From contig DAOUET010000057.1 of the NCBI GenBank assembly GCA_034430155.1, positions 81,807 to 145,806 on the forward strand: a stretch of 64,000 nucleotides of DNA. The letters are read 5' to 3'. Shown piece after piece: positions 1 through 8,366 of the stretch. The notes below the pieces were generated by a model. That model did no database searches. It was not told the DNA's origin and was given only the letters and a program-made list of their open reading frames with translations. Made by a program: the position numbers and the translations under genes. Each line of letters opens with the position of its first letter. The stretch's first letter is position 1. The DNA is from DAOUET01 sp034430155 (GTDB lineage: Bacteria > Chloroflexota > Anaerolineae > Anaerolineales > UBA4823).

Positions 1-1
1 G

Positions 2-430
2 GAGGGCGCTACTGAAGCGGAAATGCAAGCTGAAGCAGCCCGTTTAATGGATGACGGAATTAAACCATTACAGGAAAAAACCGGCATTCCCGTTATCATC
101 GCAGCATCTTATCCATCCGCAGATGGAGGCATCACTGGTTGCCTGCCCGACCCATTGGCAACCGTGGAGGCACGTTGCCTGAACCCGGATCTCCTTTCCC
201 GACCTATGGCAGATATACCCACAATCTCTCTTGATCTAGAAGAACAAACCAGAGCATACAGCGCTTTGTTATCAGCCATTAATGAGAGAGACTGGGTTAG
301 TGGGTTTACTTCTAGAGGATACTATGCCCCAGCTGCTCTCCAAGATAAATCTACATCCGTCCACGGCAAACCCGCTGAGATAGTGCTTTCTTACTGGTTC
401 AAGCGCTTGTTGATGCCGGTCTCTCCTTAA
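2..430 (+). CDS. Glycosidase-like TIM-barrel protein, C-terminal fragment
   Basis: The reading frame is open from the left edge of the window, so the true start lies outside and the ATG at 23 is probably internal. About 142 residues are visible. They include 'IPVIIAASYPS', an aromatic stretch 'DWVSGFTSRGYY' and a final 'HGKPAEIVLSYWF'. This order (a strand carrying an active-site region, an aromatic strand, then a KPAE helix) resembles the end of GH113/GTA-type TIM-barrel glycosidases. The similarity is from memory and no catalytic residue can be assigned from this fragment. A -10 box for the next gene follows about 40 bp after the stop, so this gene probably ends its own transcription unit. 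Confidence 0.55.
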   Translation, partial: EGATEAEMQAEAARLMDDGIKPLQEKTGIPVIIAASYPSADGGITGCLPDPLATVEARCLNPDLLSRPMADIPTISLDLEEQTRAYSALLSAINERDWVSGFTSRGYYAPAALQDKSTSVHGKPAEIVLSYWFKRLLMPVSP

Positions 431-472
431 AAACGCTTGATTTCAATCCTAATTGGGGAAAAGGGATTGTGG

Positions 473-478
473 TATAAT
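473..478 (+). promoter_or_regulatory. Extended -10 promoter TGGTATAAT before the small membrane gene
   Basis: TATAAT is preceded by TGG, so the extended -10 motif TGnTATAAT is perfect. No good -35 box is seen, as is usual with extended -10 promoters. Only 9 nt separate the hexamer from the ATG at 488, so the expected transcription start falls 2-3 nt before the start codon and the message would be nearly leaderless. Confidence 0.6.
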
Positions 479-487
479 TTTAAATGT

Positions 488-970
488 ATGGATAACGGGA
501 ATAAAGATCAGGAAATAAGAACTGCTGGATCTGATGTTGACCACTTGAAAGCTTCCCCGAGTACAGAAGAATTACGTCGCCAAAGACTAACCATCATCGG
601 TTTAGTAATTGGTGCCGTTGTTTTTCTAGTCTTAATGGTCTTGGCGATCATTTACCTCGCCAATCCGACAACACCAACGGGAAAGATCCGCGATATATTC
701 ATTATTTTTATGGCCTTGGGATTCCTGGTCCTTGGACTGGCATTGGTCATTTTGATCATCCAGCTAGCAACATTAATTAACTTATTGCAAAACGAGGTAA
801 AACCGATCTTGGATTCGACCAACGAAACCGCCAACACGCTGCGTGGTACGGCAATATTTTTAAGCAACAACCTTGTCGATCCAGTGATCAAATTAAATGA
901 GTATCTCGCTGGCTTACGCCGTATGTTTGAATTGGTAAACATTGGACGCAAGCGATCAAAAAGTAAATAG
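488..970 (+). CDS. Small membrane protein with two predicted transmembrane segments
   Basis: A 160-residue protein. The first ~35 residues are polar and charged, followed by two hydrophobic helices (roughly residues 36-58 and 70-95) and an amphipathic C-terminal half ending in a basic tail (GRKRSKSK). I do not recognise the family. The frame is open upstream to 437, but ATG 488 is preferred because a TATAAT box ends 9 nt before it and no Shine-Dalgarno is seen. The YtxH-type gene follows 20 bp later on the same strand, so the two are probably co-transcribed and may act together at the membrane (inference). Confidence 0.7.
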   Translation: MDNGNKDQEIRTAGSDVDHLKASPSTEELRRQRLTIIGLVIGAVVFLVLMVLAIIYLANPTTPTGKIRDIFIIFMALGFLVLGLALVILIIQLATLINLLQNEVKPILDSTNETANTLRGTAIFLSNNLVDPVIKLNEYLAGLRRMFELVNIGRKRSKSK

Positions 971-990
971 ACAAGAAAGGAGTACAAGCG

Positions 991-1395
991 ATGGCAGAAA
1001 GAGATAGCGAATTTGGTGCCTTCATGGTCGGCTTTGTGATTGGGGGTTTGGTAGGCGCAGCGGTTGCCTTGTTGACCGCCCCACAATCAGGAGAAGAAAC
1101 CCGCACGCTGATTCGAGATAAAAGTATCGAATTGAAAGATAAAGCTGCGGAAACCGCTGAAGAAGCTCGCCTTCGTGCAGAAAAAGCTGCAGAAGAGGCG
1201 CGCTCCCGCGCCGACGAGATGAGCAAGGAAGCCAAAGAACGAGCTGAACAACTGCGTGCTCGTGGGCAAGAAATTCTTGAAGATCAGAAGAAACGCATTG
1301 AGTCTGGGAGAGAAAGGATTGAATCAGCCGTTAATGCCGGGGTAAAAGCTGCTAAGACCAAGAAAGACGATCTCACCAGTAGCATTAAAGGTTAA
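991..1395 (+). CDS. YtxH domain protein
   Basis: A 134-residue protein with the YtxH layout. A short polar N-terminus leads into a glycine-rich transmembrane helix (FMVGFVIGGLVGAAVALLTAP, about residues 10-30, with the 'LLTAP.SGEETR' signature). A long charged, alanine-rich coiled coil fills the rest, with repeated EKAAEEAR-like units. YtxH proteins are small stress-associated membrane proteins of unknown biochemical role. The start is supported by AAGGAG about 8 nt before the ATG. It lies 20 bp after the small membrane gene and is followed by a strong hairpin terminator. Confidence 0.85.
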   Translation: MAERDSEFGAFMVGFVIGGLVGAAVALLTAPQSGEETRTLIRDKSIELKDKAAETAEEARLRAEKAAEEARSRADEMSKEAKERAEQLRARGQEILEDQKKRIESGRERIESAVNAGVKAAKTKKDDLTSSIKG

Positions 1396-1422
1396 TATTT
1401 CTCAATGACAGTTCCTACATAA

Positions 1423-1455
1423 AATGGGGTCGGTTGGTCCGGCCTCATTTTTTAT
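1423..1455. terminator. Bidirectional intrinsic terminator between ytxH-like gene and nnr
   Basis: AATGGGGTCGG (1423-1433) pairs with CCGGCCTCATT (1439-1449) around a TTGGT loop, giving 11 bp with two G-T wobbles. A T-run follows on the plus strand (1450-1453) and A-rich sequence lies on the other side. It can terminate the ytxH-like gene from the left and nnr from the right. It overlaps the last codons of nnr. Confidence 0.75.
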
Positions 1456-3076
1456 TATCTAAATCACTCATTACGACTGCAACCGCATCCAGTACATCTC
1501 CCGCCAGCACAGAAGCTGAGGTCCCTAATCTCCGCGATGCCCGTATCCCAGCCTGACCATGGATCCAGCACCCACTTACTGCCGCCTGGTAAGCTCCGAC
1601 TCCCTGAGCCCGTAACCCTACAATTAGACCTGCGAGCACATCACCTGTGCCTGCCCGCGCCAGTGCGGCAGTTGCAACCGGAATCACCGTTATCCTTTCA
1701 TCTGGAGCTGCCACGACGGTATGGGCGCCTTTAAGCACCACTACATGCCCCCATTTCTTCGCAAATCGTTGTGCCACCCCCAACCGGTCTGACTGTATCT
1801 CCTCAACAGAGAGACCAGTCATTATCGCCATTTCTCCAGGATGAGGCGTAAGTACTGCTGGAGCGGGTACAAAGGATTCCCAACCCGGAATACCAGCCAG
1901 CAATTTCAACCCATCCGCGTCGATTACTAAGGGAGGTAATTTGAGACCTCCTTCGGATGTTTCTCGTCGGTGAGAAGGAACGAATCCTATAGATCCCCGG
2001 TGAATCTGGGCAGCTGCGCCAAATAAACTCGCCAAGAATTCCCTGGTCACCTCCTCCAGGCCAAATCCAGGTCCAATTAGCATGGCTGTCGGGCGGTCGA
2101 GGTTCTTGGCTAACACATCAACAGCACCTTCTGTAATTGCACCTAGCTCGTGCGGGAGCAGTAGCCAGGTAGCTTCTGGAAAATGACCCGCCAAGGCTGC
2201 ATGCAAAGGAGCTGGGATACCGAGGGTAACTAAGCCTGTACCAACCCGGTACGCAGCTTTTCCAGCCAGCAACACTGCACCGGTATAGTTAATCGACCCT
2301 GCTAGGATCAATGTGGTCCCAAAAGTGCCTTTGTGTGACTCGGTCGGACGGGCAGGTAGAGATGCTCGTACTGTCTCAAAATCAGCCACGTATCGCTTGA
2401 TATTCCGCCAGGTTTTTTCATCTTTTAACCCAATTGCAACGACCTGCAGCTCGCCCACCAGTTTGTTGGCTGGGTATTTCAATAATCCAGTTTTTACAGC
2501 AGCCATGGTAACCGTGAGATCAGCCGGGATGCATTCGGGAGCAACCTCCCCCTTATCGCAATCTACACCTGATGGACAATCCACTGCCACGACAAACGGA
2601 GGGCTATCCATGCCTACTATCAACTGGCGAACAGCATTCAAGGCCTCAGCCAATTTACCCCGCAACGGCAATTTAATCCCGGTTCCTAGAACCCCATCCA
2701 AAACCACCTGATTAGCCTTTAGTAAAGATACCAATTCCCCAAAATCATTGCCTTTTTCCAGCGACTTGACTGCTCCACCAGCCTCTTGTAATCTCTTAAT
2801 AAGGGGATCGTCGACTGATCGTTTTCGAAAGACATAAGCGCTTGCTCTACAGCCATTTTCTACGAGATAAGTCAACGCGACTAAAGTATCCCCGCCATTA
2901 TTCCCTGAACCTACCAAGCCCAAGACGCCTCGGTCTCCGATTGCTCCAAATCTCTGAAGAACCACTTGGGCCAATCCTTGACCAGCATTTTCCATCATTT
3001 TTTCGAAGGATAACCCGCCTGCATCGGCCTCTTTCTCAACCGCCTGCATCTCTGCAATATCAACCAGTTTAATCAT
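1445..3076 (-). CDS. nnr: Bifunctional NAD(P)H-hydrate repair enzyme Nnr (epimerase + dehydratase)
   Basis: A 543-residue protein, normal size for the two-domain enzyme. The N-terminal YjeF epimerase half carries GSGNNGGD (residues 56-63), which interconverts R- and S-NAD(P)HX. The C-terminal ribokinase-like half carries 'LTPHPGE' and AGTGDVLAG (about 475-483), the ADP/ATP-dependent dehydratase signature that restores NAD(P)H from the S-hydrate. It is a cytoplasmic metabolite-repair enzyme. It lies 72 bp downstream of the aldehyde ferredoxin oxidoreductase on the same strand and probably shares its transcript. The stop overlaps a hairpin terminator. Assignment is secure. Confidence 0.96.
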   Translation of the reverse strand: MIKLVDIAEMQAVEKEADAGGLSFEKMMENAGQGLAQVVLQRFGAIGDRGVLGLVGSGNNGGDTLVALTYLVENGCRASAYVFRKRSVDDPLIKRLQEAGGAVKSLEKGNDFGELVSLLKANQVVLDGVLGTGIKLPLRGKLAEALNAVRQLIVGMDSPPFVVAVDCPSGVDCDKGEVAPECIPADLTVTMAAVKTGLLKYPANKLVGELQVVAIGLKDEKTWRNIKRYVADFETVRASLPARPTESHKGTFGTTLILAGSINYTGAVLLAGKAAYRVGTGLVTLGIPAPLHAALAGHFPEATWLLLPHELGAITEGAVDVLAKNLDRPTAMLIGPGFGLEEVTREFLASLFGAAAQIHRGSIGFVPSHRRETSEGGLKLPPLVIDADGLKLLAGIPGWESFVPAPAVLTPHPGEMAIMTGLSVEEIQSDRLGVAQRFAKKWGHVVVLKGAHTVVAAPDERITVIPVATAALARAGTGDVLAGLIVGLRAQGVGAYQAAVSGCWIHGQAGIRASRRLGTSASVLAGDVLDAVAVVMSDLDNKK

Positions 3077-3148
3077 TCACTATTCCTCCCGAAGATGTCT
3101 AATTTCCACTCGGGGAATTTTATCTGCACCATACCGGAAACCCCTGTG

Positions 3149-5014
3149 CTAATGAAAGGTATCGCCCGACCATAAATCTTCAATGAGCCAGTCGAGGCTT
3201 AATTCTTTTAGCTTACCTATTGTTGGGTAGCCTGTATTAGGATCCCAACCCCGGGCTTGATAATATGCCTCCAGCATCGCCTCCAGATCTGGCACTAGAC
3301 TGGCCTCTTGCTCCATATCATCACTATAAGGTTTCAACAAAGGTTTTGGCAATCGATCGTTTTCTCGGGTTAACCCTAACCGGTTGTTGATCACTCGTTT
3401 TAGATTCCAGGCTCTTTCGCCAGCCTGTAGTAAATCATCAATCCCCCAATCCAGCCCACATGCAGTGTTTATCAGCTCGACGATCGATTCAGGGGGAACA
3501 TTGGCAAAAATACACATTACCAGTGAGTTAAAGACCGTCCGCCAATTTTGATGTCGAGCCACATTAGCAGCTTTTTCTCGCCCAGCCCGAGCCGGAAAAT
3601 ATTCTAAACCCAAAGATTGCTCGGCCTGCCCAATATCAACAAGGAAATAATCCGATTGATTATGGCAAGCTCCCCGTGGTGAAGTCGCATAGACTAACGC
3701 CATGCCCGAGGCACCCCTGGGATCATGGTATGGTATTTCCAGACCATTCACCTGAACCGCCTCATCCTCCACGCCGAACCTGCCTCCCAGTGAGCGTGCT
3801 CCTTCAGCCAGATAAACTCCAAATCCCTGTCGGCGGGCAGTTAAATGTATCATCTGTTCCACGGCGTCCGCATCCCCCCAATTCAACTCCAAACCACCTG
3901 TATCCTCTTTATCAAGAATCCCTTTTTCGAACAGGGTGAAAGCCAGTCCAATCGTATTGCTCAGGCTGATCGTGTCCATGCCGTAGCGATCACATAACTC
4001 GCCCAGACGAGTGATCACTACAGGATCGTCCAAACCCAAATTTGGGCCGAACCCCACCAGTGTCTCATACTCCGGTCCTTTACGCCTTTTCCCCTCATTT
4101 TGATCCTCGGGGAGGCTAACCACCCGCCCACAGGCGATCACACATCCGTGACAGGTACTAACGCCTTTTAAAATCGTATCTGCGATATCCGCTCCAGAAA
4201 TTTTAATATTCTCATTTAAGGTACTCCTCTGGAAATAACGTTTGGGCATTTCTTTCAAATAATCGAAATATTCCGCACCACCTGCAGTACCTAAATCATG
4301 AAACACCTGGGTATAAGAATTAATCCTCAGAGAACGGTTGGTTTCTGAACGGATTATGGAATATTTGGTTGGATCGACTACTGGAATGGCGCCAGAGCCC
4401 GCCACAGCAATAGCTTTGAGATTCTTCGATCCCATCACTGCGCCCATTCCCGTCCGACCGGCCACCCGCCCATGATCACACAATATCAATGCCAATGAGA
4501 TCATGCGCTCCCCAGCTGGCCCAATCGCGGCTATGCGGGCGTTCTTTTGATTTAAGTCGCTCTTTACCGCCATTTGTGTTTGGTAGGTATCCAGCCCCCA
4601 GATATGCCTGGCGGATCGCAGTTCCACCACAGTGGTTTCGGTTCCACCTCCATGTACCCACAAATAGATGGGCTCTTGCGCCCGTCCTGTAACCATAATC
4701 CCATCATAACCCGTCTTGCGCAATTCTGGACCCCAAAATCCTCCACAATTTGACTCGCCCCATAAGCCAGTTGCCGGAGAGCGACCACAAATCACAAACC
4801 GTCCTACTGCAGGTCCAGCTGTTCCAGAGAGCGGTCCATTTAATATAAGCAGGGGAGCCTGTGGTGATAAAGGATCCAGGTCTGGTACGATCTTGTCGTA
4901 TAAGATACGTGCCGCCAGCGAGGCGCCACCTAAGAAATCATCTTCCCAGCTGGACGGCAGGTTCATTTCCCCAATCTTTCCGTTCGTCAGGTCTACGGTT
5001 AAGATCGGTTGCAT
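3149..5014 (-). CDS. Aldehyde ferredoxin oxidoreductase family protein
   Basis: A 621-residue tungsten/molybdenum bis-pterin enzyme of the AOR family. The N-terminal domain has the pterin-binding run around 60-92 (GPLSGTAGPAVGRF...NCGG) and 'GRTGMGAVMGSKNLKAIAV' (186-205). The [4Fe-4S] ligands are CxxCxxxC at C288/C291/C295, with the fourth cysteine at C501, the spacing known for the archaeal enzyme. The family oxidises aldehydes to acids and passes electrons to ferredoxin in the cytoplasm of anaerobes. The substrate cannot be told from sequence. The start is supported by AAAGGAG about 12 nt upstream. No adjacent ferredoxin or small subunit is seen; nnr follows. Confidence 0.94.
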   Translation of the reverse strand: MQPILTVDLTNGKIGEMNLPSSWEDDFLGGASLAARILYDKIVPDLDPLSPQAPLLILNGPLSGTAGPAVGRFVICGRSPATGLWGESNCGGFWGPELRKTGYDGIMVTGRAQEPIYLWVHGGGTETTVVELRSARHIWGLDTYQTQMAVKSDLNQKNARIAAIGPAGERMISLALILCDHGRVAGRTGMGAVMGSKNLKAIAVAGSGAIPVVDPTKYSIIRSETNRSLRINSYTQVFHDLGTAGGAEYFDYLKEMPKRYFQRSTLNENIKISGADIADTILKGVSTCHGCVIACGRVVSLPEDQNEGKRRKGPEYETLVGFGPNLGLDDPVVITRLGELCDRYGMDTISLSNTIGLAFTLFEKGILDKEDTGGLELNWGDADAVEQMIHLTARRQGFGVYLAEGARSLGGRFGVEDEAVQVNGLEIPYHDPRGASGMALVYATSPRGACHNQSDYFLVDIGQAEQSLGLEYFPARAGREKAANVARHQNWRTVFNSLVMCIFANVPPESIVELINTACGLDWGIDDLLQAGERAWNLKRVINNRLGLTRENDRLPKPLLKPYSDDMEQEASLVPDLEAMLEAYYQARGWDPNTGYPTIGKLKELSLDWLIEDLWSGDTFH

Positions 5015-5093
5015 AAGATCAATTTACTCCTTTTCAAAGGATATTATCGAAATATTCTCTATCTCATGCCTTTCCCGACTGACCGCATACAAG

Positions 5094-5099
5094 TATACT
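5094..5099 (+). promoter_or_regulatory. -10 box TATACT before the GNAT gene
   Basis: TATACT ends 6 nt before the ATG at 5106, so transcription is expected to start at or next to the A of the ATG. No convincing -35 box lies 16-18 bp upstream and there is no Shine-Dalgarno. It is read as a leaderless promoter because of its position. Confidence 0.45.
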
Positions 5100-5105
5100 T
5101 CAATT

Positions 5106-5642
5106 ATGAAGGTTAACTCTGACTTCCAAATTCGCCCTATAAGTTCTAAGGATCAAACTTGGATATCCCCAATCCTGACAGAACAGTGGGGCTCAAATAA
5201 AATAGTGACCCGAGGGGTGGTCTTCGATGCCAGCATACTGCCAGGTTTTGTAGCAACCATAAAATCCGAGCCAGCAGGTCTGATAACTTACCATATAGAC
5301 ATCCAGGAATGTGAGATTGTCACCTTAAACAGCCTTCTGAATAGAATTGGCATCGGCTCTGCTCTAATTACGACTGTTCGCCAGCTTGCAAAAAGCATCG
5401 GATGTTGGCGATTATGGTTGATCACAACCAATGACAACATTAACGCTCTTCGTTTCTATAGGGCGTATGGATTTAGGATCGCAGCTGTACATAGAAATGC
5501 AATCGAAGTCTCACGCCGCCTGAAACCAGAAATCTCGAAGACAGGCTACAATGGTATTCCAATACTACACGAAATCGAGATGGAATTACTGTTTCAGAAG
5601 CCAGATGCACTCCATCCCCACCCGCCAGTTCCGAAGGCCTAG
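5106..5642 (+). CDS. GNAT family N-acetyltransferase
   Basis: A 178-residue protein with the GNAT fold. The acetyl-CoA loop region 'LLNRIGIGSALI' precedes the helix 'VRQLAKSIGCWRLWLITTNDN', and the C-terminal 'NALRFYRAYGFR' is the usual N-x-x-A-x-x-F-Y-x-x-x-G-F motif. It should transfer an acetyl group from acetyl-CoA to an amine; the substrate is unknown. The frame is open 390 bp further upstream, but that part runs antisense through the AOR gene, and ATG 5106 sits 6 nt after a TATACT box, so the short form is chosen. It is divergent from the AOR gene. Confidence 0.88.
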   Translation: MKVNSDFQIRPISSKDQTWISPILTEQWGSNKIVTRGVVFDASILPGFVATIKSEPAGLITYHIDIQECEIVTLNSLLNRIGIGSALITTVRQLAKSIGCWRLWLITTNDNINALRFYRAYGFRIAAVHRNAIEVSRRLKPEISKTGYNGIPILHEIEMELLFQKPDALHPHPPVPKA

Positions 5643-5733
5643 AAAATAAAAAAGATTGCCAATAACTTCGACTTATTTATGGCAGTCGCCGGGATAAAGA
5701 AATATTATTAAATTCCATCATTTCTAGGGGTAT

Positions 5734-6363
5734 TTATGTTGCCCAGAGACCCCCTGTTTCTTCAAGCCAATCCGCGATCGTTTCACAAACCCGACAAACA
5801 TCGTTATCTGATATGTCAATTTCGAGAGTCGCCAATTTCGATTCACTGATTAATTTCCGCATCACTTCCTGCTCATCGATAAATACTTGTAGATCGTCAT
5901 ATTGAGTCGGATTGCCGGAAACCTTAAGTCTCTCAGATCTGGCAACCTCGAAAGAATCGGGCTGGCGGGTGACAAAAACTAAACGAAAGCCCAATGGGTT
6001 TAAGCGCTGTTCTAACCACCGGAACTTGTAATCGATGCTATGATGTTGGAGCTGGTACATGCGGGTGGAGATGTGAAAGCGATCGACGATCCAGGAATAA
6101 TAACGTTGTAATTCGAACAAACGAACCCAGATGTGGTAAGTTTCCATAGCTAAGGCTTCCTCGTGAGGTTCGAAATTAATCAACCCCCGCCCCCACGGGA
6201 AGTTCGTGAATGCGCACCACTCCGCTGAGATCAGCGGGGAATGGTATCGATATTTGCGTGGACCAACGAAACGTGGGTGTTCATTTAACGCAAAAGCTAT
6301 TTCTGTTTTTTTCGTTAGACGGGTACCTTCTAAAATTATTTTTGGGCAAAGTTTTATAGACAT
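5734..6363 (-). CDS. P-loop kinase-like protein with degenerate Walker A
   Basis: A 209-residue protein that resembles thymidylate-kinase-type P-loop proteins in layout. A first strand 'KIILEG' leads into GTRLTKKT (residues 13-20), which fits GxxxxGK[ST] except that the second glycine is lysine. A DRFHIS motif at 94-99 matches the DR-[FY] motif of that superfamily, and 'RLVFVTRQPDSFEVARSER' matches the later strand and lid helix. ATP binding may be impaired. It is the third gene of the minus-strand group after receiver-DUF309 and trpS, 33 bp after trpS, with AGGGTG before its ATG. The function is unknown; the assignment rests on motif order only. Confidence 0.6.
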   Translation of the reverse strand: MSIKLCPKIILEGTRLTKKTEIAFALNEHPRFVGPRKYRYHSPLISAEWCAFTNFPWGRGLINFEPHEEALAMETYHIWVRLFELQRYYSWIVDRFHISTRMYQLQHHSIDYKFRWLEQRLNPLGFRLVFVTRQPDSFEVARSERLKVSGNPTQYDDLQVFIDEQEVMRKLISESKLATLEIDISDNDVCRVCETIADWLEETGGLWAT

Positions 6364-6396
6364 CCGGCACCCTACGTTTAAATCTGCTGATCCTGC

Positions 6397-7392
6397 TCAA
6401 TCTACTCCAATCGCTTTGCGAATACGCACCATCATTGGAATGGCAATTTTGCGGGCTTTTTCAGCCCCATTAAGTAATAACCGGTTGAGTCGATCTCGAT
6501 CATTCATCAGCTGGTTGTATTTGTTTCTTGCACCTCCAAAATGATCCTCCAGCAGTTGATATAGCTCTCCCTTGATCTCGCTGTATGCCAGACCGCCTCG
6601 GATATAACGCTGGCGCATCTGCTCGACCGCTTCTGCTGGCGCGAAATGCCTGTATATCTTGAAAACGTTATCTCCTTCAGGGTCTTTTGGCTCTTCAGGT
6701 GGGCGTGAATCGGTCACTATACGCATGACCTGCTTCCGAAGTTCCTTTGACGTCGAAAAAATCGGGATGACGTTTTGATAACTTTTACTCATTTTGCGAC
6801 CATCCAATCCCGGAATAATCATCACTTCTTCTCTGATCACGCCTTCTGGGATGTTTAAAATATCGCCATAAGTGCTGTTGAAGGCCGTGGCAATATCTCG
6901 GGCGATTTCGATATGTTGTTTCTGGTCAAGCCCCACAGGCACATATTGGCTGCCATACAATAAGATGTCCGCAGCCATCAACACCGGATAACTGAAGAGT
7001 CCAGCGTTAATGCCTTCATCGGGACTCCGACCAGCAGATATATTCGCGTCAACCTCGCTTTTATAAGCATGGGCCCGGTTTAGCAAACCCTTTGGCGTAA
7101 AACAGGCCAGAACCCAGGTTAATTCCAGTACCTCGGGAATGTCAGACTGGCGGAAAAAGATCACTTCATCAGGATTAAGACCTAAAGCTAACCAGGTCGC
7201 GGCCACTTCATAAGTCAGGTGCTTAAGCGTTGATCCGTCTTTGATAGTTGTTAAAGCATGGTAATCTGCGATGAAATAAAGAGCCTGATGCTTTTGAGCT
7301 AATTCTAATGCAGGGCGAATCATGCCTAGATAATTTCCGATATGAGGAGTCCCAGATGGTTTGATGCCGGTTAATGCAATCTTTCTGGTCAT
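6397..7392 (-). CDS. trpS: Tryptophanyl-tRNA synthetase
   Basis: A 331-residue class I aminoacyl-tRNA synthetase, normal size for bacterial TrpRS. PSGTPHIGNYLG carries the HIGH-type motif at 17-20 and DGRKMSKS the KMSKS motif at 200-204. It charges tRNA-Trp with tryptophan in the cytoplasm. Its start has a good Shine-Dalgarno (GGAAGGTAAGG) and lies 30 bp after the receiver-DUF309 gene, so it is probably transcribed from the promoter of that gene. No T-box or trp leader is visible. Confidence 0.97.
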   Translation of the reverse strand: MTRKIALTGIKPSGTPHIGNYLGMIRPALELAQKHQALYFIADYHALTTIKDGSTLKHLTYEVAATWLALGLNPDEVIFFRQSDIPEVLELTWVLACFTPKGLLNRAHAYKSEVDANISAGRSPDEGINAGLFSYPVLMAADILLYGSQYVPVGLDQKQHIEIARDIATAFNSTYGDILNIPEGVIREEVMIIPGLDGRKMSKSYQNVIPIFSTSKELRKQVMRIVTDSRPPEEPKDPEGDNVFKIYRHFAPAEAVEQMRQRYIRGGLAYSEIKGELYQLLEDHFGGARNKYNQLMNDRDRLNRLLLNGAEKARKIAIPMMVRIRKAIGVD

Positions 7393-7422
7393 ATCCTTAC
7401 CTTCCTTCGAGTTCCGCTAGAA

Positions 7423-8301
7423 TTATTCATTAATTTCCTCATTGCCTCCTGACAATTTGTAATATACAGGTCGCAGTAAGCTAAGATCGAACTCTTTGAT
7501 CCTTTCGGGTCCGAGATTTAATAATTGCTGATGGGCAATCCTGGCATCCATCCGTAATTTTTGAATGTCGACACCCCGGCAAGTATCCGGCAACGGGTCA
7601 ATCCACTGCCGCAGCCGCAGGAACAACTTCGCGGCACCCTTGTAATTACCTCTCAGGATTTGGTAATAGGCTACCGCTACTTGCAGGACAGCCTGGTAGA
7701 GTTCTCTGCCAACACTCTGATCAGCCATCCAGGCCTTTTCGAGATGCTCGTGAGCTTCAAAGTATTCGGAGCGGTTGAACTCCTCCAGCCCACAAATGGC
7801 AATTTCGGAGAGTGGTTCCTGGCAGCTCTTCCGTAGCGCCTCTTGATCGATCACCCGAGCGTATTTCTTGATTACTTCTGGCAATTGCGAGACAAAGGTT
7901 GACCGAGCCAGGACCTTCTTCGCGCCCGCCAACTTGGCAGCTTTCATCGCCTCAACATCCATATGAGATCCAAAACATATGACCGGAATGCGACGAGTAG
8001 CAGGTACAGAGGTGACCAAATTGATCCACTCCCGCCAGGGGATATCCTGATTGTTTAAATCAAATATCAGCAAGGCCGGTTTCCATGTGGTCAGATCGTC
8101 AAGCAAAACTGCCGTGCGACCAACCAGAGGTTCACCCAGCTGCTGTTCTGGTGCTTTAGGGCTTTTTGGTGCGATTTGATCGGCGTTTTCGATCCAGCGC
8201 ACGTTGAATTTTAAGTCGTTTGCTGCTTTCTCAATCTTGACTGCGAAAAAGAGATCGGCGACAAAACTAAGGATGAGTGGATTATACTGAGCATTGCTCA
8301 C
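7423..8301 (-). CDS. Receiver-like domain fused to DUF309
   Basis: A 292-residue protein of two parts. Residues ~10-150 look like a CheY-type receiver: 'ALLIFDLNN' holds the strand with the usual phospho-acceptor Asp position, 'PVICFGSH' the Thr/Ser strand and 'AKLAGAKKVLARS' the final strand, where the invariant lysine is not clear. Residues ~165-260 are DUF309 (EEFNRSEYFEAHEHLEKAW, then 'LYQAVLQVAVAYYQILRGNYKGA'). The start codon is GTG, 6 nt after a perfect TGATATAAT box, which argues for a leaderless message. It is first in a group with trpS and a P-loop protein. A regulatory role is inferred; the partner is unknown. Confidence 0.8.
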   Translation of the reverse strand: MSNAQYNPLILSFVADLFFAVKIEKAANDLKFNVRWIENADQIAPKSPKAPEQQLGEPLVGRTAVLLDDLTTWKPALLIFDLNNQDIPWREWINLVTSVPATRRIPVICFGSHMDVEAMKAAKLAGAKKVLARSTFVSQLPEVIKKYARVIDQEALRKSCQEPLSEIAICGLEEFNRSEYFEAHEHLEKAWMADQSVGRELYQAVLQVAVAYYQILRGNYKGAAKLFLRLRQWIDPLPDTCRGVDIQKLRMDARIAHQQLLNLGPERIKEFDLSLLRPVYYKLSGGNEEINE

Positions 8302-8307
8302 ATGATC

Positions 8308-8313
8308 ATTATA
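8308..8313 (-). promoter_or_regulatory. Extended -10 promoter TGATATAAT before receiver-DUF309
   Basis: On the minus strand TATAAT is preceded by TGA, a perfect extended -10. The next 6 nt (gatcat) are followed by GTG, the start codon at 8301. Transcription should begin at or one nucleotide from the start codon. Confidence 0.65.
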
Positions 8314-8366
8314 TCAAAACCGCAATGCGAGGTTTCAGTTCAACAACCTGGTATATGCCCCTGGCT

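Noticed and set aside
4716..5105. 130-residue N-terminal extension of the GNAT protein
   Set aside because: The stretch is antisense to the conserved start of the AOR gene, and a -10 box directly precedes the internal ATG 5106.
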